Position numbers and translations under genes: made by a program
From: JAPKYZ01 sp033763835
GTDB taxonomy: Bacteria > Acidobacteriota > Terriglobia > Bryobacterales > Bryobacteraceae
Length of the DNA stretch: 64,000 nt
Direction: 5' to 3'
Assembly: GCA_033763835.1 (NCBI GenBank)
Contig: JANRJS010000037.1
Span: 62,001 to 126,000, forward strand
Part shown: piece after piece, positions 8,826-17,695 of the stretch
Layout: each line of letters begins with the position of its first letter
Position numbering within the stretch: position 1 is the first letter of the stretch
The notes under the pieces: model-generated
The model's database searches: none
What the model was told of the DNA's origin: nothing
What the model saw: the letters and a program-made list of their open reading frames with translations, nothing else

Positions 8826-9410
8826 TTGGCCTCCACCGGTAATCTCCAACGAGTGGCCGCGAGCGACGAAGAGTTGATGGCCGAAGTACGGGCCGGAGAA
8901 GTGCGCCAACTAGGCGCGCTCTTCGACCGTCATCATGCCGCACTCTTTCGTTATTCGATGCGGATGACGGGACGGCGAGAGCGCAGTGAAGATCTTGTCC
9001 AGGAGATTTTCTTCCGCATGTTGCGCTATCGCGAAACGTATCGCGACGGCCATCTGTTTGTCACTTGGATGTTCCGGATCGCCCGCAACGCCTACATCGA
9101 TCAGGCGCGAAAAGGGCGGTTCGAAATCGTGGGGAAAGAAGTGGCGGAACCGTCCATCATGCCGGGCAACGAAATCGAAGACGAGCAGGAGTTAGCGCTG
9201 CTCCGGCAAGCCTTGGCGAAACTGCCCGACGCACAGCGCGAGTTGCTGGTGCTGGCGCGGTTCGAACAAATGCCCTACGACCAGATCGCCGACCTGCTGG
9301 ACATCGAGGTGGGAACGGTCAAGACGCGCGTCCACCGCGCGATCAAGAATCTTCGCGACGTATTTTTCGATCTCACGGGAGGGACCCATGCCTTGCGAAC
9401 ATCTTCGTGA
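8826..9410 (+). CDS. ECF-type RNA polymerase sigma factor
   Basis: 194-residue group 4 sigma factor. Region 2 is seen in ALFDRHHAALFRYSMRMTG and SEDLVQEIFFRMLRYRE, with the -10 recognition part in LFVTWMFRIARNAYIDQAR; region 4 is seen in LPDAQRELLVLARFEQMPY and the helix-turn-helix IADLLDIEVGTVKTRVHRA. Two starts are possible, TTG at 8826 (used here) and GTG at 8853; neither has a strong Shine-Dalgarno. The gene overlaps the anti-sigma gene by 23 bases, the usual arrangement for a regulated sigma/anti-sigma pair, and probably controls the DUF4097 and receptor genes downstream as well as itself. Confidence 0.9.
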   Translation: MASTGNLQRVAASDEELMAEVRAGEVRQLGALFDRHHAALFRYSMRMTGRRERSEDLVQEIFFRMLRYRETYRDGHLFVTWMFRIARNAYIDQARKGRFEIVGKEVAEPSIMPGNEIEDEQELALLRQALAKLPDAQRELLVLARFEQMPYDQIADLLDIEVGTVKTRVHRAIKNLRDVFFDLTGGTHALRTSS

Positions 9411-10149
9411 CTCTCTAGCCGACTATCTGGCGGGCGCGCTGCGGGCGGGCGAGGCGAAGGCCGTCGAAGCTCACTTGGCCGTTTGCGAGGACTGCCGGTC
9501 CGCCGTTCGAGTCTGGCAGCGGTTGGGCGATCTCTCGAACTTGGCGGAGGAGACTCCGCGGCGCGCGATGCGATCCCGGTTCGACGAAATGTTGCGCCGC
9601 GAAACGCGACCGCCTATGCGTTGGCAGCCGTGGGCGATGGCGGCGGGATTGCTGATCGCGGGTTTTCTCGGCGGGAGATTCGCCGTCCCCACTCCGGCAA
9701 CGGAGCGCGGCGGAGAGGTGGCGGCCTTGCGCAGCGAAGTTCGGAATCTGCGCGAAGCGGTGATCGTATCGATGCTGCGGCAGGACTCGGCGACGGAACG
9801 CTTGAAGGGGATTCAGACCACGGCGACGCTCGACCGCCCGGATTCCGAAGTGGTCGCCGCCTTGATCGATACGCTGCGCCGCGACCGGAACGTCAACGTG
9901 CGGTTGGCGGCGGTGGACGCTTTGAAGCGTTTCGCTTCCGAACCGGCCGTGCGCCGGGGCTTCACCGAATCGCTTGCGGCCGCGGATTCGCCGCTCGTGC
10001 AAATCGCTCTGATCGATGCGCTGGTCGAATCGCGCGACGGGCAGGCGGCGGAGACGCTCCGACGGCTGGAAAGCGACGACTCGGTGGACAATCTCGTGAG
10101 GCAGCGCGCGCAGTTGGCGGTAGAGAGATTGAAGGCGCGCCATGAGTAA
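9388..10149 (+). CDS. Anti-sigma factor with zinc finger, one TM segment and HEAT repeats
   Basis: 253-residue protein. The first 45 residues hold a zinc-finger anti-sigma domain with C3, H5 and the H29-X3-C33-X2-C36 motif. A single membrane segment lies at about 80-100 (MAAGLLIAGFLGGRFAV). The outer part, about residues 135-250, contains helical repeats such as DTLRRDRNVNVRLAAVDALK and SPLVQIALIDALVESRDGQ, typical of HEAT repeats. The cytoplasmic zinc finger would hold the overlapping sigma factor, while the external HEAT array could sense a protein partner. It overlaps the upstream gene by 23 bases and the downstream gene by 8 bases. Confidence 0.82.
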   Translation: MPCEHLRDSLADYLAGALRAGEAKAVEAHLAVCEDCRSAVRVWQRLGDLSNLAEETPRRAMRSRFDEMLRRETRPPMRWQPWAMAAGLLIAGFLGGRFAVPTPATERGGEVAALRSEVRNLREAVIVSMLRQDSATERLKGIQTTATLDRPDSEVVAALIDTLRRDRNVNVRLAAVDALKRFASEPAVRRGFTESLAAADSPLVQIALIDALVESRDGQAAETLRRLESDDSVDNLVRQRAQLAVERLKARHE

Positions 10150-10855
10150 AGCTGCCGCACTGCTGGCCTTCTCGGCCGCGGGCGTTTGGGCGCAAGTTAC
10201 CGCCGAATTCTCCGATCCCTCGCGTCCGGGAACGGTGCGGATCGAGCGCGCGCGCGGCGGAGTGACGATTAGCGGCGCGGCGATCAAAAACGTCCGCGTC
10301 CTTTCGCGAAATCGCGCCGAAGAGCCGATTTCGATTCGCGAATCCGGCAATGTTCTGACCATCGACGATAACGGCCGGGGCAACGACGGAGACTTGGTTT
10401 TGCAGGTACCGTTCGCCACCTCCGCCGTCGTCAAAACCGTCAATAGCGGCACGATCCGCATCGAGAATCTCGAAGGCGAAATCGAGGCGTCGAATGTGAA
10501 CGGCCACATCCTGCTGCACGGCGTGAAAGGCGCGGTGGTGGCCGATACCGTGAACGGCAAGATCGTCGCCGCACTGGAACGAGCGGATCCGAAACCGATG
10601 TCGTTCATCACCGCCAACGGCGAACTGGACGTTACGTTTCCCGCGAATCTCAAAGCCACGTTGCGGATGAAAGCCGACAACGGGGACATCTACACCGAGT
10701 TCGAGGTCACGATTCGCAACGAACAGTCGCGCGTGCAAAATAAGCGCGGACAATGGCGCTCGGAGACGGTCACCATAGGGCAAGTGAATGGTGGCGGCCC
10801 GGAGATTCGGCTGCAAACGCTGAACGGGAAAATTTACATTCGTAAAGGCCGCTGA
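10142..10855 (+). CDS. DUF4097-like secreted beta-helix protein
   Basis: 237-residue exported protein with a short signal peptide (MSKAAALLAFSAAGVWAQ). The rest is made of repeated short strands: VKTVNSGTIRIENLEGEIEA, SNVNGHILLHGVKGAVVAD, TVNGKIVAALE, TANGELDVTFP and QTLNGKIYIRKG. The recurring NG-turn between strands is the signature of DUF4097/adhesin-like right-handed beta-helix proteins often encoded next to ECF sigma and anti-sigma genes. Function is unknown. The start overlaps the anti-sigma stop (ATGAGTAA), showing translational coupling. Confidence 0.78.
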   Translation: MSKAAALLAFSAAGVWAQVTAEFSDPSRPGTVRIERARGGVTISGAAIKNVRVLSRNRAEEPISIRESGNVLTIDDNGRGNDGDLVLQVPFATSAVVKTVNSGTIRIENLEGEIEASNVNGHILLHGVKGAVVADTVNGKIVAALERADPKPMSFITANGELDVTFPANLKATLRMKADNGDIYTEFEVTIRNEQSRVQNKRGQWRSETVTIGQVNGGGPEIRLQTLNGKIYIRKGR

Positions 10856-10868
10856 CCAAACGCCGAGT

Positions 10869-10896
10869 TTGACCGGCCCGGAGCGTTGTGATAAAA
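10869..10896 (+). promoter_or_regulatory. Possible promoter for receptor 1
   Basis: TTGACC at 10869-10874 and ATAAAA at 10891-10896 are separated by 16 bases and lie just after the DUF4097 stop. The -35 box is close to consensus and the -10 box weaker. If used, transcription would begin close to 10903, at the left arm of the short hairpin that covers the ribosome binding site. Readthrough from the sigma operon is the alternative. Confidence 0.35.
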
Positions 10897-10920
10897 CTAG
10901 GCCCCAGTAAAGGGGGTTTT
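10893..10920 (+). promoter_or_regulatory. Hairpin overlapping the receptor 1 Shine-Dalgarno
   Basis: AAAAC (10893-10897) can pair with GTTTT (10916-10920), and CCCC (10902-10905) with GGGG (10912-10915), with TAGG bulged and AGTAAA as loop. The right arm contains the likely Shine-Dalgarno AGGGGG, 8 bases before the ATG at 10925. It may mask the ribosome binding site or act as a weak terminator of the upstream operon. It is short, so confidence is limited. Confidence 0.4.
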
Positions 10921-10924
10921 GACA

Positions 10925-13900
10925 ATGCGCTTTGTCTGCGCTCTTCTCCTATCCGCCGCCGCTGTATTGGCGCAGGCCGTAACGGGCTCTCTGCTGGGAA
11001 CTGTCACCGACACCACGGGTGGCGCCGTCGCCAATACCAAAATCGTCGCCACCAACACCGGCACGGGCATCGCCCGCCAGACCACGACGAACGAAAGCGG
11101 CAACTACTCGTTCACCAACGTCGATCCGGGCTTGTATCGCGTCGAGGCCGAACTCGCGGGCTTTCGTAAGACCGTGCGCACCGGCGTCGAAATCCAGGTG
11201 AACACCACCGTTCGCGCCGATATCGAACTGCAACCCGGCACGGTGAACGAAGTGATCAACGTCACGGCGGAGGCGGCGCTGCTGCAAACGGACCGCTCCG
11301 ACACGGGCCGCAAGATCGAGACCAAGCAACTCGCCGATATGCCGTTGCCGTTCAACCGGAACTTCCAGGGCTTGCTGAATCTGGTTCCCGGAACGGTACG
11401 CGCATTCCGGCCGCATTCGGAATTTTTCAACGCGCAGGATTCGCTTTCGACGCGCGTGAACGGACAGTCGCGATTGGCGAACAACGTTCAGCTCGATGGC
11501 ATCGATAACAACCACCGCACCGGATTGCTCACCGCGATGATTCCGCCGATCGAGGCGCTGCAGGCGGTCGACATTACGACTTCGAACTACGAAGCGGAAC
11601 TCGGCCGGGCGGGCGGCGCGGTGACGAACGTCAACTTCAAGTCCGGCACCAACGAGTTTCACGGCAGCGTGTTCGCGTTCAACCGCGTCAGCGCGCTCGG
11701 CGCTCGGAATTTCTTCGCGCTCACTCGTCCAGTGACGACCTATAACCAATTTGGATTCACCATCGGCGGTCCGATTATCAAGAACAAGCTGTTCTTCTTC
11801 GGCGACTACCAGGGCATCCGCGACCGCCGCGGCGACGTGCATCGCGGCACCATTCCGACTCCCGACCATCGCGCGGGCAACTTCTCGCAGGGCACCACGA
11901 CGATCATCTACGACCCCGCCACCGGCTCCCCGGATGGGTTCAACCGCACGCCGTTCGCCGGCAACATCATTCCAAGCGCTCGCATCAGCCCGATCTCGCG
12001 ACGGATTTTGGAATTGATTCCCGCCCCCACCACGGCGGGCTACGTCACGAATTTCGAGACCGCTACGACGCGCCGCAAGGACACCGACGGCTACGACATC
12101 AAGGGCGATTATCAGGCGACCGACGCCGACCGGTTTTCGGCGCGTTTCAGCTATCAGAAGCCGACTCTCTTCGACCCGCCGCTCTACGGCGTACGCGGCG
12201 GCGGATTCCGCGATTTCGCGGGCACGGGCAGCCAGAAGACGTACAACGGCGTCGTGAACTACACGCGCGTGTGGTCGCCGACGATCATCTCCGAAGTGCG
12301 TGTCGGCGTGATGTACTACCGCAACAACGCCGATAACGCGGACCGCGGGTTGCAGACGGCGACGGAACTCGGCATTCCCGGCGTCAACGTGTCGGACTTC
12401 ACCGGCGGCATTCCGAACATCGTCATCGACGGCTATAGCAATCCGGTCGTCGGCTATTCGCCGAGCCTCCCCTGGGAGCGCGGCGAGCAGAATCTGAATT
12501 TCGTCAATAACTGGACCTTCATCCGCGGCAATCACACGATTAAGGCAGGCATCGACTACCGCCGCAATCGCGACGAACTGCTGCAGAACCAAACGTTCAG
12601 CCCGCGAGGACGTTTCAATTTCCGCGTCGGCACCACGCAGCTACGGTCGGCGGCGGGCAATTCGACGGCGAATTTCTCGAACTCGTTCGCGAGCTTTCTG
12701 CTCGACCGTCCGAACGAAGCGGGGCGAGATCTGCCGATCATCTTTCCGACGTTCCTGCAGAACCCCATGTTCACCTACATCCAGGACAAATGGGTGGTGT
12801 CGCAGAAGCTGACGATCGATATCGGCCTTCGCCACGAACTCTGGCCGCCCGCCACCCCGCGCGTCCGCGGCGGATTCTCGAACTACAACCCCAACAACAA
12901 CACGCTCGAAGTAGCGGGGATCGGCAACAATCCCATGAACATGGGCCGGATCAACCACCTGAAGAACTTCGCGCCGCGCTTCGGGGCCGCTTACCGCTAC
13001 AACGACAAGACGGTGTTCCGCATGGGCTACGGACTTAGCTGGGTACCGCTGGTGGACAATGGATTCGCCTTTAACTTCCCTGTGCGCGAGAACAATTCCT
13101 TCGTCGCGCAGGACTCCTTCCAAGTAGCGCGCACGATGGCTGACGGCTTTCCGCCATTCGTTCCGGCCGCAGTTCCTACGGATGGAATCATTCGCAACCC
13201 TCCGGCATCCGCCTTTACCTTTGTCCCGCTGAACGTCCGCGAAGGATACGTCCAGTCGTGGAATTTCAGCATCCAGCGCCAGATCGCGGGTTTTGCCCTG
13301 GATGTCGCGTATGTCGGAAACCTGGGTACGCGGATCACCAACAACTACAACGTCAACGCGAGCTTCGTCGTGGATTCCGGGAACAACGGCCGGCCTCTCT
13401 TCCAGGCTTTCCGCCGTGCGCAAGACACGACGAATATCTATCACGGCAACTCGACGACCTATCACTCTCTCCAGGTGAAGTTCGACCGAAAGTACTCGAA
13501 CGGATTCCTGATGACCACCGCTTACACCTGGAGCAAAGCCATCGATTGGGGCGGCGCGGATAATGGCGGCGTGTGGACTTACATCAACTTCGATCGCAGC
13601 CGCGCGCGCGCCGACGGCGAACGGCGGCACACGTTCGTACAGAGCTACATCTACGAGCTGCCCTTCGGCCGTGGCAAGAAGATGTTCACCTCGGGACCGG
13701 CGTCCTGGATTTTGGGCGGCTGGCAGGTGAACGGCATCATGACGATGATGACCGGCGCGCCCTTTACGCCGAGCGTGCCCGGTTCGATCATCAATGCCCC
13801 GGGTAACCCCAATACTCCGAACCTCAACGGCACATTCAACACACCGAAGGGAATCGGCACGCACACGTTCTGGTTCGATACGAGCAATTTCTCGCAACCG

Positions 13901-14167
13901 GCGGCGCGTACGTTCGGCAACCTAGGCCGCAATTCGCTGCAGGGTCCCGCGTTCTTCAACCTGGACGCGTCGATCTTCCGCAACTTCCAGTTCGGCGAAC
14001 GGATGCGGCTCGAGTTCCGCGCGGAGAGCTTCAACTTCACCAACACTCCGGCGTTCGGCAATCCGAACGGCGACATCACGAGCCCGAATTTCGGACGCAT
14101 CACCGGAACGAACGGCGACGTGAATCAACCGCGGGCGATCCAGTTGGGCTTGAAGCTGACGTTCTAA
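10925..14167 (+). CDS. TonB-dependent receptor-like outer-membrane protein (receptor 1)
   Basis: 1080-residue exported protein. After a signal peptide (MRFVCALLLSAAAVLAQ) comes a carboxypeptidase-regulatory-like domain with GSLLGTVTDTTGGAVANTKI and NYSFTNVDPGLYRVEAELAG, then a plug-like domain with TRVNGQSRLANNVQLDGIDN and GRAGGAVTNVNFKSGTNEFH, and a long beta-barrel ending in the aromatic AIQLGLKLTF. This architecture is the Oar-like/TonB-dependent family expanded in Acidobacteriota; ligands are usually unknown, often complex carbohydrates or peptides. ATG at 10925 is used instead of TTG at 10919 because AGGGGG lies 8 bases before it. It follows an ECF sigma/anti-sigma/DUF4097 block that probably controls it. 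Confidence 0.88.
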   Translation: MRFVCALLLSAAAVLAQAVTGSLLGTVTDTTGGAVANTKIVATNTGTGIARQTTTNESGNYSFTNVDPGLYRVEAELAGFRKTVRTGVEIQVNTTVRADIELQPGTVNEVINVTAEAALLQTDRSDTGRKIETKQLADMPLPFNRNFQGLLNLVPGTVRAFRPHSEFFNAQDSLSTRVNGQSRLANNVQLDGIDNNHRTGLLTAMIPPIEALQAVDITTSNYEAELGRAGGAVTNVNFKSGTNEFHGSVFAFNRVSALGARNFFALTRPVTTYNQFGFTIGGPIIKNKLFFFGDYQGIRDRRGDVHRGTIPTPDHRAGNFSQGTTTIIYDPATGSPDGFNRTPFAGNIIPSARISPISRRILELIPAPTTAGYVTNFETATTRRKDTDGYDIKGDYQATDADRFSARFSYQKPTLFDPPLYGVRGGGFRDFAGTGSQKTYNGVVNYTRVWSPTIISEVRVGVMYYRNNADNADRGLQTATELGIPGVNVSDFTGGIPNIVIDGYSNPVVGYSPSLPWERGEQNLNFVNNWTFIRGNHTIKAGIDYRRNRDELLQNQTFSPRGRFNFRVGTTQLRSAAGNSTANFSNSFASFLLDRPNEAGRDLPIIFPTFLQNPMFTYIQDKWVVSQKLTIDIGLRHELWPPATPRVRGGFSNYNPNNNTLEVAGIGNNPMNMGRINHLKNFAPRFGAAYRYNDKTVFRMGYGLSWVPLVDNGFAFNFPVRENNSFVAQDSFQVARTMADGFPPFVPAAVPTDGIIRNPPASAFTFVPLNVREGYVQSWNFSIQRQIAGFALDVAYVGNLGTRITNNYNVNASFVVDSGNNGRPLFQAFRRAQDTTNIYHGNSTTYHSLQVKFDRKYSNGFLMTTAYTWSKAIDWGGADNGGVWTYINFDRSRARADGERRHTFVQSYIYELPFGRGKKMFTSGPASWILGGWQVNGIMTMMTGAPFTPSVPGSIINAPGNPNTPNLNGTFNTPKGIGTHTFWFDTSNFSQPAARTFGNLGRNSLQGPAFFNLDASIFRNFQFGERMRLEFRAESFNFTNTPAFGNPNGDITSPNFGRITGTNGDVNQPRAIQLGLKLTF

Positions 14168-14188
14168 ACTTGAACCGCGCACAACGCA

Positions 14189-14209
14189 CTGGGCGCTCGT
14201 GGCGCCCAG
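14189..14209. terminator. Hairpin between convergent genes
   Basis: CTGGGCGC (14189-14196) and GCGCCCAG (14202-14209) form a perfect 8-bp stem around the loop TCGTG. It stands between the stop of receptor 1 and the stop of the minus-strand DUF2237 gene, the expected place for a shared bidirectional terminator. No clean T-run follows on either strand. Confidence 0.6.
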
Positions 14210-14221
14210 CCTTCGCGCTCC

Positions 14222-14593
14222 TTAATTCACCTTCAACACGTGGCGCTTGAGCTCGTCCAGAGTGACGTACTCAAGCGCCGCTTCGTGTGTGCACTCGAGA
14301 ATCACCGGACAAGCCATCCCCGCGTCGAGCGCCTGCTTCCAACGCCCCGCGCAGACGCACCATCGGTCGCCCGGCTGCAAGCCCGGAAACCGGAACTGCG
14401 GCATGGGTGTCGAGAGATCGTTGCCGCAGGCGAAGGAAAAGCTTAGAAACTCCTGCGTCACCTGGCAACAAATGGTGTGCGATCCCGCGTCCTCGTCGCT
14501 GGTGTCGCAACAGCCGTTACGAAAGAATCCGGTCTTCGGTTCATGAGAGCAGGGGACGAGGGGTCCGCCTAAAACGTTTCGCGAGGGACGCAT
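14222..14593 (-). CDS. DUF2237 family protein
   Basis: 123-residue protein matching the DUF2237 family almost end to end: NVLGGPLVPCSHEPKTGFFR, NGCCDTSDEDAGSHTICC, QEFLSFSF, GNDLSTP, FPGLQPGDRWCVCAGRWKQA and THEAALEYVTLDELKRH. The family is widespread and uncharacterised; its many conserved cysteines (the CC pair, and WCVCAGRW) suggest metal binding, but that is an inference. The ATG at 14593 was chosen because the conserved NVLGGPL begins five residues later, although the frame is open upstream inside queG. It overlaps queG by 25 bases and is the last gene of a long minus-strand cluster. Confidence 0.85.
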   Translation of the reverse strand: MRPSRNVLGGPLVPCSHEPKTGFFRNGCCDTSDEDAGSHTICCQVTQEFLSFSFACGNDLSTPMPQFRFPGLQPGDRWCVCAGRWKQALDAGMACPVILECTHEAALEYVTLDELKRHVLKVN

Positions 14594-15600
14594 TCGTTTA
14601 GTTTCGCAAGAGCCCAGTGGGCGTGCTCGGCGACGGCGGAGTTTTCGTGACGCGCGAGACGTTCGAGCGGCTCGCGATACTCGGCGCGCGGAGCGTTCCC
14701 CATCGCCATGCATACGTTGCGCAAGAATCCGGTGTAGCGCGCGCGCCACACCGGAGTGCCTAGGAACATGGCGCGGAACTCTTCGGCACTCAGGTCCGCA
14801 AGTTCGGCCAGAGGCGGCGCATAAGCGCGAGGTTGGAACTCAGGTTCGAGCGTCACCGGCGCGCGCCGGTTCCAAGGGCACACGTCCTGGCAGATGTCGC
14901 AACCGAAGACGTGCGGCCCGTGCCCTTCGCGCAATTCGACCGGCGTGGCGGTCTTCGATTCGATCGTGTGATACGAGATGCAAAGCCGCGAATCTAACTC
15001 CCAGCCATCACAATGCGGCACGATCGCCTGCGTGGGGCAAGCGTCGATGCAGCGTGTGCAGGACCCGCAGCGGTCCGGCGGGGCGCCCTCGCCTTGAATG
15101 TCAAGCGACGTGAGTACGAATCCGAGGAAGAACCACGACCCTTGGCGCTGGTTAATCAGGCAAGTGTTCTTGCCGATCCACCCGAGGCCCGCCGAGCGCG
15201 CGTAGCTCCGTTCGAGTAATGGCGCGGTATCGACGCACACCCGATGCTCGCCCTCGCCCAGCGCGGCAACTAGCTTCGTAAGCCGCTCGCGCAGGACGTT
15301 GTGATAGTCCGCGCCCCAGGCGTACCGCGAGATCCAGGCGTGCCGTTCGTCGATCCCGGTCACCGGCCCTTCGCGCGAGTTATACAGAACGCCGGCCACT
15401 ACTATGGTCCGCGCGGATGGCAGCAAGTTTCGCGGATCTGCCCGCACATCTCCTCGGCGATCCGTCAGATACGTCATTCCGCCCGCGAGTCCGCGCGATA
15501 CCCAGTCTCGATACCGCTCAAAATCGGGATGCGGTACGGCGGGCGTCGCGCCGATCAAGTCGAGCCCGCATTCGCGCGCGAGTTGTTCTAGTGAACCCAC
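14569..15600 (-). CDS. queG: Epoxyqueuosine reductase
   Basis: Protein of about 343 residues. QueG carries out the last step of queuosine tRNA modification, reducing epoxyqueuosine with a cobalamin cofactor and two [4Fe-4S] clusters. Visible features are the N-terminal GLDLIGATPAVPH, ISRYAWGADYHNVLRERL, CVDTAPLLERSYARSAGLGW, IGKNTCLINQRQGSWFFLG, the first cluster motif CGSCTRCIDACPTQAI and the second CDICQDVCPWNR. The C-terminal HEAT-like end is present. There is no ATG; the adjacent GTG codons at 15600 and 15603 both overlap the upstream esterase stop. Confidence 0.93.
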   Translation of the reverse strand: MGSLEQLARECGLDLIGATPAVPHPDFERYRDWVSRGLAGGMTYLTDRRGDVRADPRNLLPSARTIVVAGVLYNSREGPVTGIDERHAWISRYAWGADYHNVLRERLTKLVAALGEGEHRVCVDTAPLLERSYARSAGLGWIGKNTCLINQRQGSWFFLGFVLTSLDIQGEGAPPDRCGSCTRCIDACPTQAIVPHCDGWELDSRLCISYHTIESKTATPVELREGHGPHVFGCDICQDVCPWNRRAPVTLEPEFQPRAYAPPLAELADLSAEEFRAMFLGTPVWRARYTGFLRNVCMAMGNAPRAEYREPLERLARHENSAVAEHAHWALAKLNECVPRETF

Positions 15601-17168
15601 CACGACGAACCCGCGTCCGCCGGTTTGCGAACCAGCATGTGCGAGGCGATCTCCTTCATCCGGTCGCCCGCGCTGCCCGGACCGACGTAGCAATGGCCCT
15701 TTTCGGGACCGTAGACGAAGTAGCCCTCGTAGTGCGGATCTTTCGTCGTCTTCATCCACGCGTCGAGCATCCGCGTCGAATTATTCAAGAAGAAGTTGTC
15801 CGCGTCGCCGTTGTAGACGTGCAGCTTGCCCACCAGCTTCGGTCCCAGCGTGTACCAGTTCCGCTCGAGATAGTAGCGAAGGTCGTAATTCTCCTTCCAG
15901 TACTTGGCGACGTCCTTGTCCATCGTTCCCGCGCGTTTGTCGAATAGCGGCTTGAAATAGCCGTCTCTTCCGATCGGGCCAAACACCGCCGACCAGATAT
16001 CGAGCTGTTCGCCGGACCGTCCCTTGGTTCCGCTCACGAGTTCGAATCGGTTGCGCTGTTCCGAGGTGAGCCGTACTTGGCCATTGATCTCGCGAGTGTT
16101 GATCGTCGGCACCCGGTACCACTCCTTCTGTTTGTAGAAGGCGTTGGTGTCGGAGTACACATCGATGCCCTCGACATCGCGAAAGTCGAGCGAATCCGGG
16201 CAGTAGGACCACGTTCCGCCGAAGAAGTCCGGGTGAAACACCTGTAACGCAAAGGACTCCCAGCCGCCCGTCGATCCGCCGGTCAACGCTCGCGCCCACG
16301 GCTCTCGAATCGCGCGATAGCGCTTTTCGACCTCCGGGATCAGTTCGTTCATGATGGCGTCGCCATACGGTCCGACGTTGACCGAGTTCACCGCGTAAGA
16401 GTCGTCGAAGTATGGATTGGGGTGTTGGAACGTCACCACCAACATTCGGGGAAAATCGGCGCGCTTCCAATCGATTTCGAGTTGCTTGCCGCGCTCGGTT
16501 ACACCGAACCCGCTTGGCGCGCCAAGAGAGAAGTGGCCCTGCTCATAGACCACCGGATACTTCGTTGTCGCGCGTCGATAGCCTTCCGGCAGCAAGACCG
16601 TCGCGCCCAAGTAAATCGGCCGGCCCCAGAACTTGGTCAGGCTCGGACTTTGAAACTTGAACCGCTCGACATACTCGGTGTTTGCCGGAACTTCGACCGG
16701 CGGAATGATCTGGTCGGCGACCAGGGAAATCCGGTAACCGGCGGTGGCATCGAGTTTCAGCTTCGCGGGCTTACTGTACAGGTTGCCGGGCGAGATGCGC
16801 CAGTGCTGGCCCTCCCATTGATCGTCGTGCATCCACAGCACATGACCGTCCGAGCGCCGGAACTCGGAATACACATTGACGAAGGCCTGCACGAAATACT
16901 CGCCCGCCGGAATCTCACGCAGACTCTCGACCGGCGAACCGAGATCGCTCGCATCGATCTTCGTAACCGCACCGGGAGCGAGTTTCTCGACGTCGCGCCC
17001 GAAGAATGGAACGCCCGTGCGACCCACTTGCATGCGCGGCTCGGTCTTGTCAGAGCGCGAGAGCATGACATACACGCGACCGGTGAGAGGTTGCGCACGA
17101 ACGCTAGCGGGTACGGAAATCTCAAAGACGGGATCGGCGGCCAGCGCCGCCAGAACCAGCGGAATCAT
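15588..17168 (-). CDS. Secreted alpha/beta-hydrolase (esterase D-like)
   Basis: 526-residue protein with a short N-terminal signal-like stretch (MIPLVLAALAADP). Residues about 180-330 form an alpha/beta-hydrolase core like the putative esterase family: LGATVLLPEGY, YPVVYEQGHF, IPEVEKRYRAIREPWARALT and the nucleophile elbow GGSTGGW with S299. The likely acid lies in VYNGDADNF and the histidine in GPEKGHCY. An N-terminal domain with beta strands precedes the core. Substrate unknown; acyl esters of sugars or peptidoglycan are possible. It lies 24 bases downstream of the TPR-like gene and overlaps queG. Confidence 0.78.
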   Translation of the reverse strand: MIPLVLAALAADPVFEISVPASVRAQPLTGRVYVMLSRSDKTEPRMQVGRTGVPFFGRDVEKLAPGAVTKIDASDLGSPVESLREIPAGEYFVQAFVNVYSEFRRSDGHVLWMHDDQWEGQHWRISPGNLYSKPAKLKLDATAGYRISLVADQIIPPVEVPANTEYVERFKFQSPSLTKFWGRPIYLGATVLLPEGYRRATTKYPVVYEQGHFSLGAPSGFGVTERGKQLEIDWKRADFPRMLVVTFQHPNPYFDDSYAVNSVNVGPYGDAIMNELIPEVEKRYRAIREPWARALTGGSTGGWESFALQVFHPDFFGGTWSYCPDSLDFRDVEGIDVYSDTNAFYKQKEWYRVPTINTREINGQVRLTSEQRNRFELVSGTKGRSGEQLDIWSAVFGPIGRDGYFKPLFDKRAGTMDKDVAKYWKENYDLRYYLERNWYTLGPKLVGKLHVYNGDADNFFLNNSTRMLDAWMKTTKDPHYEGYFVYGPEKGHCYVGPGSAGDRMKEIASHMLVRKPADAGSSWWVH

Positions 17169-17192
17169 TCCGCCATTATCGGTTACCGCGAG

Positions 17193-17693
17193 TTACTCGC
17201 TCAGAATCGGTTCCAGCGCTTCGTCCATGCGCGGCGCGATTTCCGGATGCCGCATCAGATAGCGGGCGCAAGTGTTCCAGCGCAGGATCGCGTCGTCGTT
17301 GCCCGCCGGACGAATCGACTCCGCGCGTTCGTAACGCGTCATCGCATCGACGAAAAGCTCGTGTGCGTCGAAGCGCGCGCCTGGAGCGCCTTGCCTCAAT
17401 TGCCACCGCGCGGCACGTTCGCTCACGATCCCGGAATAGTAGGCACGGTCGTAGTCGCCCGAGAGCCGCGCCACCACTTCGCGAGCCTCTTTCACCGACA
17501 CACCGCGCCCGAACTGATCCGTCATCGCGAGCGCCAGCGTAATCAGCGCCTGCTGGTTCGCCGGATCGACGGCGAGGACATCCTGGCAAATGCTGGCGGC
17601 TTGGGAAGGCTCGTTCAACAGCCGGTAATGGTGCGCGCGGTCGAGCGCGGCGGGCACCGCCTCCGGCGCGATCGGCTTCAACTTCCAGGACAT
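17193..17693 (-). CDS. TPR-like protein of unknown function, linked to sdh genes
   Basis: 166-residue cytoplasmic protein, all helical, with TPR-like patterns such as ALDRAHHYRLLNEPSQAASI and VDPANQQALITLALAMTDQF, then YERAESIRPAGNDDAILRWN. No signal peptide. The ATG at 17693 lies 2 bases after the stop of the iron-sulfur subunit gene. This tight linkage suggests a role in assembly or regulation of that complex, an inference from position only. Confidence 0.65.
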   Translation of the reverse strand: MSWKLKPIAPEAVPAALDRAHHYRLLNEPSQAASICQDVLAVDPANQQALITLALAMTDQFGRGVSVKEAREVVARLSGDYDRAYYSGIVSERAARWQLRQGAPGARFDAHELFVDAMTRYERAESIRPAGNDDAILRWNTCARYLMRHPEIAPRMDEALEPILSE

Positions 17694-17695
17694 GG

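Noticed and set aside
7760..8836. 358-codon frame antisense to pckA
   Set aside because: Mirror of codon bias in a strongly conserved enzyme gene; no family features.
10949..12592. 547-codon antisense frame inside receptor 1
   Set aside because: High-GC shadow frame on the opposite strand of a clear receptor gene; Ala/Arg/Val-rich without domains.
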